Positions 17,567-26,722 of a stretch of 62,525 nt of DNA are shown piece by piece. The number at the start of each line of letters is the position of its first letter. The first letter of the stretch is position 1. The position numbers and the translations under genes are program-made. The stretch is from Rhodospirillaceae bacterium. Lineage in GTDB: Bacteria; Pseudomonadota; Alphaproteobacteria; Rhodospirillales; Rhodospirillaceae. The stretch is from contig JABJAH010000019.1 of the NCBI GenBank assembly GCA_018666155.1, forward strand, positions 1-62,525, in the 5' to 3' direction. The notes under the pieces are model-generated. The model was given only the letters and a program-made list of their open reading frames with translations. It made no database searches and was not told the DNA's origin.

Positions 17567-17628
17567 ACTTCGGCCTTAGTCGAGAACAGCGAGTGCAGAA
17601 GCGGACATTGTGGAGACCTCCACGACCG

Positions 17629-17656
17629 TTGCGATTGATCCGATAGCCCGTAAGAT
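17629..17656 (+). promoter_or_regulatory. Possible housekeeping promoter
   Basis: TTGCGA (17629-17634) and TAAGAT (17651-17656) are separated by 16 bases, upstream of a good ribosome-binding sequence (GCGGGAGG) and the ATG at 17687. Fits a sigma-70-type promoter for the unknown gene; a chance match cannot be excluded. Confidence 0.35.
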
Positions 17657-17686
17657 AAAGCGATTTTCCAGCGGGAGGCATCTGCC

Positions 17687-18301
17687 ATGGCCGAAAAAAC
17701 TGAGGCGCATCCACGAGCCGAAATCGGGTTCGAACGCCGCCGCCAAATGCAGGTGCGGCAATCTCTGATCGCCGTGCTGGACGCGGCCCCGCCTGGGGAC
17801 TCCACACACACAGCCCTGCAAGAAGCCGCCGTAGACTACATGATCACGTCGATGACCCGATTGGACGTTCAAGACATAGCGATTTTGGTTCGGTTAAAAA
17901 TACGCATACCGAAAGATCACGCCGACGCCCATCAAGGGTTGGTGGACCTTGAAGCGCGTCAGGCCAGAGCCCGCACAGAAACCAAAACGATGGCCGATGC
18001 CTTGCAAGGCTATCGCGAGAGCGGGCGAGACACGTTCGCGGCGTTTGATACTTCGTTGCGCCACTTCCACGCGGAAATGCAGGCGATGATGACGCCACGC
18101 AAAAACCCCTACGAGCCTTACACCAATACTCTTTTCACAGACGACGATTGGACGGCCATCGCGGGAACGACCGAGACCAGTCTGGCCACAGAGCAAGAAC
18201 AGTATACCGCTGTTAAATCGGCGGCACCCGACGGTATGGATCCGGAAAGTTTCTCAGGCACTCACGGCCTAAAGCCGTCACACATTCCTTCACCGGATTA
18301 A
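17687..18301 (+). CDS. Soluble protein of unknown function
   Basis: I do not recognise this 204-residue protein. It has no signal peptide or membrane segment. Residues about 10-130 are predicted mostly helical, with heptad-like charge (QGLVDLEARQARARTETKTM) that could form a coiled coil, followed by a proline/threonine-rich and acidic tail with little order. A good Shine-Dalgarno (GGGAGG, 8 bases before the ATG) and a promoter-like sequence support expression as a single gene. It is convergent with holA, 18 bases apart. Its restriction to this accessory stretch suggests a lineage-specific gene. Confidence 0.65.
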   Translation: MAEKTEAHPRAEIGFERRRQMQVRQSLIAVLDAAPPGDSTHTALQEAAVDYMITSMTRLDVQDIAILVRLKIRIPKDHADAHQGLVDLEARQARARTETKTMADALQGYRESGRDTFAAFDTSLRHFHAEMQAMMTPRKNPYEPYTNTLFTDDDWTAIAGTTETSLATEQEQYTAVKSAAPDGMDPESFSGTHGLKPSHIPSPD

Positions 18302-18319
18302 AGTGAACCAATTCGGGTA

Positions 18320-19348
18320 TTAGCGGCGCGCGCTTCTCGCAGCCGTCGCAATTTGCATCAACGCGCGTTCGATCAAAGCCTGACCCGGCATATCGGTCGA
18401 CTTCGCTTGCAACTCGGCGGTGGTCAGCACCTCCAGGCCGCGCGCCAATATCTTTGGGGTCCATCGCCCCGCTTGAGATTTGAATTGGCCTTTGCGTTTA
18501 AAAAACACCGGAGGGCGCAATTTCATCATCGCTTGATCAATAGATCCGCCTGACCCTTGAACCTGATGCAGCCGCATGAGGTGACGCGACGCTGCGGTCA
18601 ACACAGAGATCGGGCTGGTGCCTTCGGCCATCATCCGTCCGTAAACCCGTTGCACCGCCGGCTGATCACCATCGGCCATGGCATACACTAGGTCATCGAG
18701 ATCGAATGCGGCGGTGTCGCCGACGCAGGCCATAGCATCGTCGAGGGTCACAGTCTTGCTGCCGTCGCCACCCTTGAACAGAACAAGTTTTTCGATTTCA
18801 CGGCGACTGAGGGCACGATCACCGCCCATATGGGAGACCAGCCAGGTCAGCGCGTCGGGCTCTGCCGATAGACCAGCCTCTTTAAGGCCTTCACGAACAA
18901 CTTGATCCAGCGCCCGGGCGTCATCGGAATAACAGGGTAGTGCCGCCGCATTGTCGGCACCTTCGAAAAGTTTGCGCAGAGACGAGCGGGGACCAAGATC
19001 GCCGCCGTAAAAAACCACCAGCGCATCACCGATGATGTCGTCGAGAAACCCTTCGACGGTTTGACTGATGGCATCCGTCGCATCCCGCACTTTAACGAAA
19101 CGGCGCCCGCCGGTGAGAGACATAGAAGCAGCTTCATCGGCGAGACGGGCCGGGTCTGCTTTTAACGTTGCCGTATCAAGGTCGGCCATACGAAACGGAT
19201 CGTTGTCTCCTTTGAGAACCGAAGCCTGGAGCGCTTCGACCCGTTCCCTGACCAAACCGGAGTCGGGGCCATAGACCAATATGGCCTGCGCCTTAGTGTC
19301 CGGTGACCGGGCGAAAGCATCGGCGCGACCCGCCTGAACTTTCACCAT
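18320..19348 (-). CDS. holA: DNA polymerase III delta subunit
   Basis: HolA loads the beta clamp as part of the gamma/delta clamp-loader complex. The 342-residue sequence has the family features: ILVYGPDSGLVRERVEAL near the start (degenerate Walker-like region without a working P-loop), the RRFVKVRDATD strand, DRALSRREIEKLVLF in the lid, and the collar domain with SVLTAASRHLMRLHQVQ. Length is normal. It follows lptE by 33 bases in the same direction, the usual alphaproteobacterial leuS-lptE-holA order, though here leuS is separated. Confidence 0.93.
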   Translation of the reverse strand: MVKVQAGRADAFARSPDTKAQAILVYGPDSGLVRERVEALQASVLKGDNDPFRMADLDTATLKADPARLADEAASMSLTGGRRFVKVRDATDAISQTVEGFLDDIIGDALVVFYGGDLGPRSSLRKLFEGADNAAALPCYSDDARALDQVVREGLKEAGLSAEPDALTWLVSHMGGDRALSRREIEKLVLFKGGDGSKTVTLDDAMACVGDTAAFDLDDLVYAMADGDQPAVQRVYGRMMAEGTSPISVLTAASRHLMRLHQVQGSGGSIDQAMMKLRPPVFFKRKGQFKSQAGRWTPKILARGLEVLTTAELQAKSTDMPGQALIERALMQIATAARSARR

Positions 19349-19381
19349 TCAACCGTTGTCCGAGTGGTCGTCATGATCGTA

Positions 19382-19909
19382 TTACCGCGCAGCCTGCTGT
19401 TTCGACGCGCGCTCGAAGTAGACCGCGAGCCGGGTGCGGATTTCATCGCTGATCTGCCGCAGCGCTCGACTTTCGGCATCGCGCTCCGAAGTAATCGTGG
19501 CGTATTGATCATCGAGAATATTGTAGGACACGACAGCCCGCACCCGCTCGCGGCTGAGACGCGTGGTGCCATCCCACAAAGTATAGTTCGCGGTCAGAAT
19601 TAGGTTGGCGCGGGACGTTGTAGAATCCTTGCGAATGCCGAGCTCTTGGGTCTGGGCTGCAAGCCGAACTTGTAAATCATAGCGCGAGCCGGAGAGACCG
19701 CTCGGCCGCAGTTTTTCCGCGAGCTGCTGGCGCAACACCATGCCACGCCGCTCGGCGATGGGGCGGATATCGACCTGAGCGAGACTAGCCACCACGGAGT
19801 CTGACGAGGTCACGCCCCGCGAACCGTACATGGGCGTAAAGCCACAAGCAGCAAGAGTAAGGCACAAGGCAAGGGTCAAAGAGAAACGCATAGGTCGTTT
19901 GGACCGCAC
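19382..19909 (-). CDS. lptE: LPS-assembly lipoprotein LptE
   Basis: 175 residues. The N-terminus is a lipoprotein signal with lipobox LTLAACGF, so the mature protein is lipidated on cysteine about 22 and sits in the outer membrane, where LptE plugs the LptD barrel for lipopolysaccharide export. The FTPMYGSRG motif directly after the cysteine is typical of alphaproteobacterial LptE. The C-terminus is a long helix (AESRALRQISDEIRTRLAVYFERAS). ATG at 19909 is used; ATG at 19891 would give a shorter signal that works equally well. Neither has a clear Shine-Dalgarno. Upstream of holA. Confidence 0.9.
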   Translation of the reverse strand: MRSKRPMRFSLTLALCLTLAACGFTPMYGSRGVTSSDSVVASLAQVDIRPIAERRGMVLRQQLAEKLRPSGLSGSRYDLQVRLAAQTQELGIRKDSTTSRANLILTANYTLWDGTTRLSRERVRAVVSYNILDDQYATITSERDAESRALRQISDEIRTRLAVYFERASKQQAAR

Positions 19910-19984
19910 CGGCGACGCACTGTCAAGGCCAGGACCGCCGTGCCATAATTTCTCGGATACACACTCCTATGAGAGAGGCCGTCC

Positions 19985-21052
19985 ATGACCCATTTTAGCG
20001 CGCGTTTTCTTGCGATCATAACCGCTATGGCCCTCGGTAATTTTGCCCTCAACGCCGTTGCCCAAAACAACGAAGACGTGATGGCAGCGACCGGCCGTGG
20101 TGAAAATGCCAACACCGGACCGCTGCACACGGTAACGATTATTACCCCAGACCTAGCGGCCCTCCGAAAATTGTACGAAACCGGACTCGGCTTAACTGTG
20201 ACCGGACCGCACGCAGTGTCCGATGAAGACCGCGCGGTGCAACACCGGCTGTGGGGCATGCCCGACGATCTCGGCTATGACATCTATATGTTTCGCCGCC
20301 CAGGAGTAGACGGCACCGTGCAAATGCGGGTGCTCGTTACGGACCGCCCGACACCGCATATGCGCAGCGGCTGGGACCGGCAACAGATCGGCCCTTACGG
20401 CATGGGCTTTCCGACCATTGATGTGTTTGGCGCAGACGAAGAACTCCGGGCTCTTGGCTTCGAACGGGCCGTGCCGGAAGTGGAAGTGTTCCAGGTCTCA
20501 GCTCCAAACGGTGATTCCTATCCTGTCAGCGAAGCGCCGTTTTATGGGCCAGAGTATTTGCGCATTATCGCCATCGGGCGCGGCGGCGGGCGCCCCCAGG
20601 TTGGTTCATACAACGAGGAGACGGGACGGGGCGGGCCGGTCTACGCCACCCAAATCGTGCCGGACGCCGACGCCATGATCGAATTTTTCACCACCGTCCT
20701 CGATATGGAAGTGCGCTCCGATCGCGTGTGGCGAGAATACGAAATCCCGTTTCGGTTTTCCCTGATCCACGCCAAGGGGTCGCAAACCGGTCACACGCCT
20801 TTAGTGGAATACGCGGACGAATTTGAAATCCCCGGCACAGGGGTGGCACCGCGTCCACCCAATCGCGGCATGGCGATTTGGAGTTACAAGGTGAAAGACC
20901 TGGATGGCATTCTCGCGCGTGCCGAGGCGGCGAACGTTCCGGTCCACGCCGGGCCGGAGACCTACGAATCGCCAAGCCTGGGCAAGCATCGCGGGGCAAC
21001 GTTTTTGGCGCCCAACGGATTTATGATTGAGGTGTTTGAAGCCACGAAGTAA
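19985..21052 (+). CDS. Exported double-VOC (glyoxalase-like) protein
   Basis: 355 residues. A signal peptide (FLAIITAMALGNFALNAVAQ, cleavage near residue 25) precedes two VOC modules: the first from about 45 (LHTVTIITPDLAALRKLYE) and the second from about 215 (YATQIVPDADAMIEFFTTVL), ending FLAPNGFMIEVFE. Tandem VOC domains form one metal site in glyoxalase I and extradiol dioxygenases, but the reaction is not readable. It sits, in opposite orientation, between argC and lptE, a place where many relatives have nothing, and may be inserted. A similarly exported VOC protein is encoded at 13726-14286. Confidence 0.82.
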   Translation: MTHFSARFLAIITAMALGNFALNAVAQNNEDVMAATGRGENANTGPLHTVTIITPDLAALRKLYETGLGLTVTGPHAVSDEDRAVQHRLWGMPDDLGYDIYMFRRPGVDGTVQMRVLVTDRPTPHMRSGWDRQQIGPYGMGFPTIDVFGADEELRALGFERAVPEVEVFQVSAPNGDSYPVSEAPFYGPEYLRIIAIGRGGGRPQVGSYNEETGRGGPVYATQIVPDADAMIEFFTTVLDMEVRSDRVWREYEIPFRFSLIHAKGSQTGHTPLVEYADEFEIPGTGVAPRPPNRGMAIWSYKVKDLDGILARAEAANVPVHAGPETYESPSLGKHRGATFLAPNGFMIEVFEATK

Positions 21053-21063
21053 CGGCCGAAGGG

Positions 21064-22011
21064 CTAAAGCCCGGCGGTTTCTTCTAGTCCGAGCATGAGG
21101 TTAAGGCACTGCACCGCCTGTCCCGACGCGCCTTTGCCGAGATTGTCGAGCAGTGCGACCAGCACCACCTGTTCACGCTCTTCATTGCCAAAGACATAAA
21201 GAGTCATTTGGTTTGTGTCGTTGAGTCCTTCGGGACCGAGGTGAGTCATCGCCGATGCTTCGTCGACAGTTGCAACGGTGACAAAGGGTTGGTTCGCATA
21301 CCACGCCGATAAACAGTCTTGCAGGTCAGATGGCTTAACCGACTTGGGCAAAGACCAAAGACTGAGCGGCACTTGGACCAACATGCCTTGGCTGTACCGA
21401 CCTTCTTGCGGAAAGAAGACTGGGTCGTGCTGCAAACCAGCATACTTACGCATTTCCGGCACGTGCTTGTGCTGCAGCGCGAGACCGTAGGACCGCAAGG
21501 GTGTGGCTACCGGATTTTCTGCGTTCGGATCTTCATAGGACTCAATGTTTTGCCGCCCGCCACCGGAGTAGCCGGAGACCGCGTTGATTGAGATCGGGAA
21601 ATCGGCGGGAATTAATCCGGACGCAATCAACGGATGGAGCAACGCCACTGCGCCGGTTGGATAACACCCGGGATTGCTGACCCGACCCGCCTCTGCGATG
21701 AGGGCCGATTGATCGCTGTCGAGCTCGGGGAAACCATAGACCCAGCCGTCTGCCGTTCGATGAGCGGTGCTGGCATCAATGACTTTGACCTTATTGTTGT
21801 CGATCAGCGCGACCGCTTCCCGGGCCGCAGCATCGGGCAAGCACAAGACGGCAAGGTCGCAAGCGTTAAGCGCGTCTTTGCGGGCTGCCATGTCTTTGCG
21901 CACAGAGTCGTCCAGATGCAGGAGAGACACGTCAGTCCGGCCGCTTAACCGATCCCGGATTTGCAGACCCGTTGTGCCTGCTTCGCCATCAATGAAAACT
22001 GTCGGTGCCAT
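21064..22011 (-). CDS. argC: N-acetyl-gamma-glutamyl-phosphate reductase (type 2)
   Basis: ArgC reduces N-acetyl-glutamyl phosphate in arginine synthesis. The 315-residue protein has the NADP-binding VFIDGEAGTTGLQIRDRL start and the nucleophile Cys116 in SNPGCYPTGA, followed by INAVSGYSGGGRQ. The short form beginning with the DGEAGTTG motif is the type 2 ArgC common in alphaproteobacteria. ATG at 22011 gives this N-terminus; 15 residues upstream in frame resemble nothing. It lies 68 bases after leuS in the same orientation. Confidence 0.94.
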   Translation of the reverse strand: MAPTVFIDGEAGTTGLQIRDRLSGRTDVSLLHLDDSVRKDMAARKDALNACDLAVLCLPDAAAREAVALIDNNKVKVIDASTAHRTADGWVYGFPELDSDQSALIAEAGRVSNPGCYPTGAVALLHPLIASGLIPADFPISINAVSGYSGGGRQNIESYEDPNAENPVATPLRSYGLALQHKHVPEMRKYAGLQHDPVFFPQEGRYSQGMLVQVPLSLWSLPKSVKPSDLQDCLSAWYANQPFVTVATVDEASAMTHLGPEGLNDTNQMTLYVFGNEEREQVVLVALLDNLGKGASGQAVQCLNLMLGLEETAGL

Positions 22012-22079
22012 CGCTCTCGAGCCCAGAGGTTTTGCTGTGCGGTGGTCTACGCCCAACCGGCTGGGCGGTCAAATGCTCG

Positions 22080-24677
22080 CTACCCGACGACGATGTTGAC
22101 GATCTTCCCGGGGATCACGATGACCTTACGGACCTGCTTGCCGTCCATTTGCGCCTGTACCGTAGGCAGCGCCAAAGCCGCAGTTTCACAGGACTCTTTA
22201 TCGGCATCAGCCGCAACATCAATAGTACCGCGCATTTTGCCGTTGACCTGCACAGCCAAGGTGACCGTGTCTTCAACCAACAGAGCTGGGTCATGGCTTG
22301 GCCAGAGCTGGTCTGCGAGCAGGCCGTCTCCGCCCAAAGCAGCCCACATTTCCTCGGTGATATGAGGCATCAGGGGATTGGCCAAGCGGGCCAACGTTTC
22401 TACGGCAAACCGTCGCGCTGGACCTGCGCCTTTCAACCCGGCATCCAGTTCACCGACCGCGTTGGAAAATTCACGGATGTAGGCAACGGCAGCGTTATAG
22501 CGAAAACCTTCTAGGGCTTCGGTCACCTGAGCAATGGCTTTGTGGGTGGCTTTAACAATGTCAGCCGCGGCCTCGTCCATTTCATTGAGAGGCGACAACG
22601 GACCCGCGTCGGTCGGTGTTTCATCGACCATCCGCCATAGTCGATTCAAATACCGCCACGCACCTTCGATTCCGGAATCGGTCCATTCCATGTCCCGCTC
22701 CGGAGGTGAGTCCGACAGCATGAACAAGCGGGCTGCATCAGCGCCATAGGTATCGATGATATTCGCGGGATCGACAGTGTTCTTTTTCGACTTGGACATC
22801 TTTTCAGACCGGCCAACTGTGACCGTTGTGCCATCGTCATTGTGCACCGCTGCACCGCCGTCGTTGATCGTCACCTGATCCGGCGATAGCCATGCACCCT
22901 CGGTATTCTTGTATGTCTCGTGACCGACCATGCCCTGGGTGAACAGGCCATCGAACGGCTCTGCCACATCAAGGTAGCCACACGTCTTCAGCGCCCGGGT
23001 AAAGAAGCGAGCGTAAAGCAAATGCAACACGGCATGCTCAACGCCACCGATGTATTGATCAACGGGTAGCCACTGATTAGCCGCCGCTTTATCAAACCCA
23101 AGCGTTTCGTTTTTTGGATCGCAGAAGCGAGCAAAGTACCAAGAGCTTTCAAAAAAAGTATCGAAGGTATCGGTTTCCCGCTCCGCATCTTTGCCGCAAC
23201 TGGGGCAAGAGACCTTCTTCCACGTCGGATGGCGCGCCAAAGGATTGCCCGGCTGATCAAAGGTCACGTCGTCCGGCAGCGTGACGGGCAAGTCAGAGTC
23301 GGGAACCGGAACAGCGCCACAGTCATCACAATGGATAATCGGGATCGGACAACCCCAATAGCGTTGCCGTGATACACCCCAATCTCGCAGGCGATATTGA
23401 ACGACACCTTCGCCCTGGCCGTCGGCTTCTACTTTCTCGATCGCGGCGCGCTTAGCATCGTCGACCGCCATGCCGTCCATGAACATTGATTTGACCGCCA
23501 CGCCGTCACCGGTGAAAGCGTCATTGCCCGCTTCCATCTCGGTGGCAAAGGCAACAGGATCAGCGTCCTTAGGTGCGACAACGCAAAGCACAGGGAGGCT
23601 ATGCTTACGGGCAAAATCCATATCCCGTTGATCGTGGGCGGGGCAGCCGAAGATCGCGCCAGTGCCGTAATCCATGAGCACGAAGTTCGCCACATAGATC
23701 GGCACTTCCCAATCCGGATCAAACGGATGCTGTGCCGTCAGCCCGGTATCGAAGCCTTTTTTCTCTGCTTTCTCGATGGCCTCTTCTGAGGTGCCGAGGC
23801 GGTTGCAGTCGGCGACAAAGGCCGCCAGTTCCGAATTGGTTTCCCCTAACTGCGCCGCCAACGGATGGTTGGGCGAGATGGCACAGAAGGACGCACCAAA
23901 TAATGTGTCGGGCCGGGTGGTAAAAACTTCCAGTTTTTCGGGCAGCTCAACACCGTCCGGCTGCAACACGGGCCACTTAATGCGCGCGCCTTCGGACCGG
24001 CCAATCCAGTTGTGCTGCATCAAACGAACTTTATCGGGCCACCGTTCCAATGTTTCGATGGCCGCTAAAAGGTCTTCCGCATAGTCGGTGATCTTGAGGA
24101 ACCATTGGTTCAGCTTGCGGCGCTCAACCGGAACACCGGAGCGCCAGCCTTTGCCATCGACCACTTGTTCGTTGGCCAAGACCGTGTTTTCGACCGGATC
24201 CCAGTTGACCCATGATTCTTTTCGGTACGCCAGCCCAGCCTTGATAAAATCCAGGAACATCTTTTGCTCATGGCGGTAGTACTCGGGCTCGCATGTGGAG
24301 ATCTCTCGGCTCCAGTCCAATGACAAACCCAAGGGGCCGAACTGTTCACGCATATCTGCAATGTTTTCACGGGTCCATGTGCCAGGGTGCACACCGCGTT
24401 CCAACGCCGCATTCTCTGCCGGCAAGCCAAAGGAATCCCAGCCCATCGGGTGCAACACGTCACAGCCTTGCGCCTTGCGGAAGCGCGCGACCACATCACC
24501 GAGCGTGTAGTTACGGACGTGGCCCATGTGAAGGCGCCCCGACGGATAGGGGAACATTTCCAGGACAAAATACTTGGGCTTTGACCCATCGCCAGAGGCC
24601 ACAAAACAGTCGGCGTCGGCCCAGGCTTTTTGCCATTTGGGCTCAACCTCTTTGAAATTGTAACGGGCGTCAGACAT
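22080..24677 (-). CDS. leuS: Leucyl-tRNA synthetase
   Basis: 865-residue class I synthetase that charges tRNA-Leu. The HIGH-type signature is [10 protein letters not shown] at 44-53 and the KMSKS loop is [10 protein letters not shown]. The connective-peptide editing domain ([12 protein letters not shown]... and the later [15 protein letters not shown]) and the zinc-knuckle cysteines in [18 protein letters not shown] are present. Length matches the family. It lies before argC in the leftward direction, 64 bases downstream of the DUF3576 gene; in relatives the order is DUF3576-leuS-lptE-holA. Confidence 0.97.
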   Translation of the reverse strand: MSDARYNFKEVEPKWQKAWADADCFVASGDGSKPKYFVLEMFPYPSGRLHMGHVRNYTLGDVVARFRKAQGCDVLHPMGWDSFGLPAENAALERGVHPGTWTRENIADMREQFGPLGLSLDWSREISTCEPEYYRHEQKMFLDFIKAGLAYRKESWVNWDPVENTVLANEQVVDGKGWRSGVPVERRKLNQWFLKITDYAEDLLAAIETLERWPDKVRLMQHNWIGRSEGARIKWPVLQPDGVELPEKLEVFTTRPDTLFGASFCAISPNHPLAAQLGETNSELAAFVADCNRLGTSEEAIEKAEKKGFDTGLTAQHPFDPDWEVPIYVANFVLMDYGTGAIFGCPAHDQRDMDFARKHSLPVLCVVAPKDADPVAFATEMEAGNDAFTGDGVAVKSMFMDGMAVDDAKRAAIEKVEADGQGEGVVQYRLRDWGVSRQRYWGCPIPIIHCDDCGAVPVPDSDLPVTLPDDVTFDQPGNPLARHPTWKKVSCPSCGKDAERETDTFDTFFESSWYFARFCDPKNETLGFDKAAANQWLPVDQYIGGVEHAVLHLLYARFFTRALKTCGYLDVAEPFDGLFTQGMVGHETYKNTEGAWLSPDQVTINDGGAAVHNDDGTTVTVGRSEKMSKSKKNTVDPANIIDTYGADAARLFMLSDSPPERDMEWTDSGIEGAWRYLNRLWRMVDETPTDAGPLSPLNEMDEAAADIVKATHKAIAQVTEALEGFRYNAAVAYIREFSNAVGELDAGLKGAGPARRFAVETLARLANPLMPHITEEMWAALGGDGLLADQLWPSHDPALLVEDTVTLAVQVNGKMRGTIDVAADADKESCETAALALPTVQAQMDGKQVRKVIVIPGKIVNIVVG

Positions 24678-24741
24678 GGGAGGAGCGTCTTAACAAAAGG
24701 AAAGGGTAATGAACGGCGTTTTGGTGTGCACGCAGATGCGT

Positions 24742-25275
24742 TTAGCCCTCTTCGGCGACAGCCTGCATGCGCAACTGACGGGCCCGGGTGAGCACAGCTT
24801 CTTCGAATTCGCCGGTAACGTCGGCGCCGACAGGCGCGTCAGACCAGCGACCCGTACCATCATCTTGCTGCCGGAACACGGAAACCTTGAGACCATCGGC
24901 CCTGAGAGAACGGCCTAGAATGTACATATTAACCTTGAAGCGCTCACCGGGGGTTTCAGGCGGCGCATACCAGTCCGTGATAATCACACCACCGAACGGG
25001 TCAGCCGAGGCCAGCGGCATAAAGGAAATGGTATCGAGAGACGCACGCCACAAAAACGCATTAACGGCAACAGCCCCGTCCGTGCCTTGCGAGTTGGAGT
25101 CTCCGAACAGCGTAATACCCAGCCCAGTTTCAGGCGGGGCATCGGAGCGAAATTCCGGCGACGTTCTATACGTCGACCCATCGTTGTCATCACCAGAGCA
25201 GGCCGATACGGCAAGGGCCAAAACACAGGCTGCGCTCACCTTGAACAGAGTGGCGAGAGAAGACGAAAGCGCCAT
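24742..25275 (-). CDS. DUF3576-family lipoprotein
   Basis: 177 residues with a lipoprotein signal: hydrophobic residues 7-22 and lipobox LAVSACSG (Cys26), so it is probably anchored in the outer membrane or inner face of it. The mature part (LGITLFGDSNSQGTDGAVAVNAFLWRASLDTISFMPL) matches the alphaproteobacterial DUF3576 family, commonly found directly before leuS. Function is unknown; because the neighbours in other genomes include lptE, an envelope-assembly role is possible. Confidence 0.87.
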   Translation of the reverse strand: MALSSSLATLFKVSAACVLALAVSACSGDDNDGSTYRTSPEFRSDAPPETGLGITLFGDSNSQGTDGAVAVNAFLWRASLDTISFMPLASADPFGGVIITDWYAPPETPGERFKVNMYILGRSLRADGLKVSVFRQQDDGTGRWSDAPVGADVTGEFEEAVLTRARQLRMQAVAEEG

Positions 25276-25610
25276 GCCGCAGATCTCCTAAGTGGACCAG
25301 CCATACGGCCGGTTTAGAAAAGTTGGGCAGAGATGCCCGCAGGAACCGCGCTTTATAGCCAATCTCTGACCCTCGCCACAATGGCAAGTACGACCCCAAC
25401 CCAATGATAAAGCCGCCTTATCGAAAAATAGTGCCAAGAATAATCGTCTATAGTGCCGCAGAATGGTGTGTACCAAGGCTTAACGAGGCTATGAGGCAAA
25501 ACAATGACTAGAATAAATAGTCTCGAAAATCATATTGCACTGTCTCAGATATGAACTATTTTCCCCTTCGCCTTAGACACGCCCACTTTGCGCACCGGAG
25601 CGACGACCTG
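25276..25610. other. Divergent intergenic region before the porin gene
   Basis: 335 bases between the DUF3576 start and the likely porin start, with no convincing gene. ATAGTGCC occurs twice as a direct repeat (25428-25435 and 25450-25457), 22 bases apart. The porin-proximal half is AT-rich. It should contain both promoters. Confidence 0.35.
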
Positions 25611-26684
25611 ATGGTACCCCTTTTTCGACACCGCCCAATTGGCCTTCCTTTATCTGGCCTGGTATTTGGCCTGGCCTTACTGGTGACGAACCCGAGCGGC
25701 GCGGCCGAACAAATCAAGCTCTCTCTTGGCGGCAAAATGGAGCAATACTTCTTCCTGACGGATGCAGACGAGCTTCCCGGTGAGTCCTTAAATTCTTCTG
25801 GGGCGCTGTCCGACGTCGAAGTCTATTTCTCCGGCAAGACCGTGCTCGACAATGGCATCGAGATTTCCGCCAAAATCGAGATGGAAGCGGAGAACAAGAA
25901 CAGTGGTGAAGTCGATGAACAATACATCGATGTAAAGACGGCATTCGGCAGACTGAGAGTGGGTGAGACTGAAGGCTTCAATCACAACTTCAGTTATGAG
26001 ACTCCCTACGTGGCTTACGAAGACGATGAGATTGTCGGTCGCGTGGTACCACGGCGCACGTCGATTAGCGTCAAAGAGATTATGACCTTCGAACGCTTCA
26101 CCGGCGATGCATTTCAGATTGGCTATGAGTCTCCGACCATCGCTGGGTTCACCGTTGGGGCAAACTATTTCCCGACGACGACTCAGGGTGAAGACGGATT
26201 CTTCGACAAAAGCACCATCGACAACAATGCGTGGGAAGTCAGTGGGGCTTGGGAAGGCCGGGTGCGGGGCGGCAAGGTCGGCCTCGTCGGTGGCTACTTC
26301 GACAGCCAGTCTCGGGTCGGTGGCAACGACGGCGAGACCGCGTGGAACGTAAGCGCCCAGGCCGAGATTGGTGGATTTACGGTCGGTGGAAGCTTCATTC
26401 GGTCAACGCCCGATGATGAACTCAATTCGTCCACCTTCGGAATCGCAACAACTTATGAAATCGGTCCTTGGGGGATTGGCGCGTCTTACTTCCGCGTGCG
26501 CGCAGACGCCATCCCAAACGCCATCATCAAAGACAAAATCGACCAGGGTAAACTTGAGGCGTCCTATGTTCTTATTCGTGGTATCAAACTTGGCATGACC
26601 GGGTTCATCGTCGGACAAGAACCAGCCGGTGGCCCAGAGTTTAACGACATGGGTTTGATCAGCTCGGCCATTCTGCGCTTCTAA
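25611..26684 (+). CDS. Outer-membrane porin
   Basis: About 357 residues from the ATG at 25611 (the frame is open from an upstream ATG at 25551, which would put 20 extra residues before the signal). The signal peptide is LSGLVFGLALLVTNPSGAA, cleaved before EQIKLSLGGKMEQYFF. The mature part has alternating beta-strand patterns of a 16-strand Gram-negative porin (FGRLRVGETEGF, GFTVGANYFPTT, GIGASYFRVRAD) and ends LISSAILRF with the terminal phenylalanine. Such porins are general diffusion channels with alphaproteobacterial representatives. Precedes the acyl-CoA operon by 38 bases, so might be co-expressed. Confidence 0.85.
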   Translation: MVPLFRHRPIGLPLSGLVFGLALLVTNPSGAAEQIKLSLGGKMEQYFFLTDADELPGESLNSSGALSDVEVYFSGKTVLDNGIEISAKIEMEAENKNSGEVDEQYIDVKTAFGRLRVGETEGFNHNFSYETPYVAYEDDEIVGRVVPRRTSISVKEIMTFERFTGDAFQIGYESPTIAGFTVGANYFPTTTQGEDGFFDKSTIDNNAWEVSGAWEGRVRGGKVGLVGGYFDSQSRVGGNDGETAWNVSAQAEIGGFTVGGSFIRSTPDDELNSSTFGIATTYEIGPWGIGASYFRVRADAIPNAIIKDKIDQGKLEASYVLIRGIKLGMTGFIVGQEPAGGPEFNDMGLISSAILRF

Positions 26685-26722
26685 GCTAGACATTATCGGC
26701 GATGAGGAAGTCATAGACGCCG

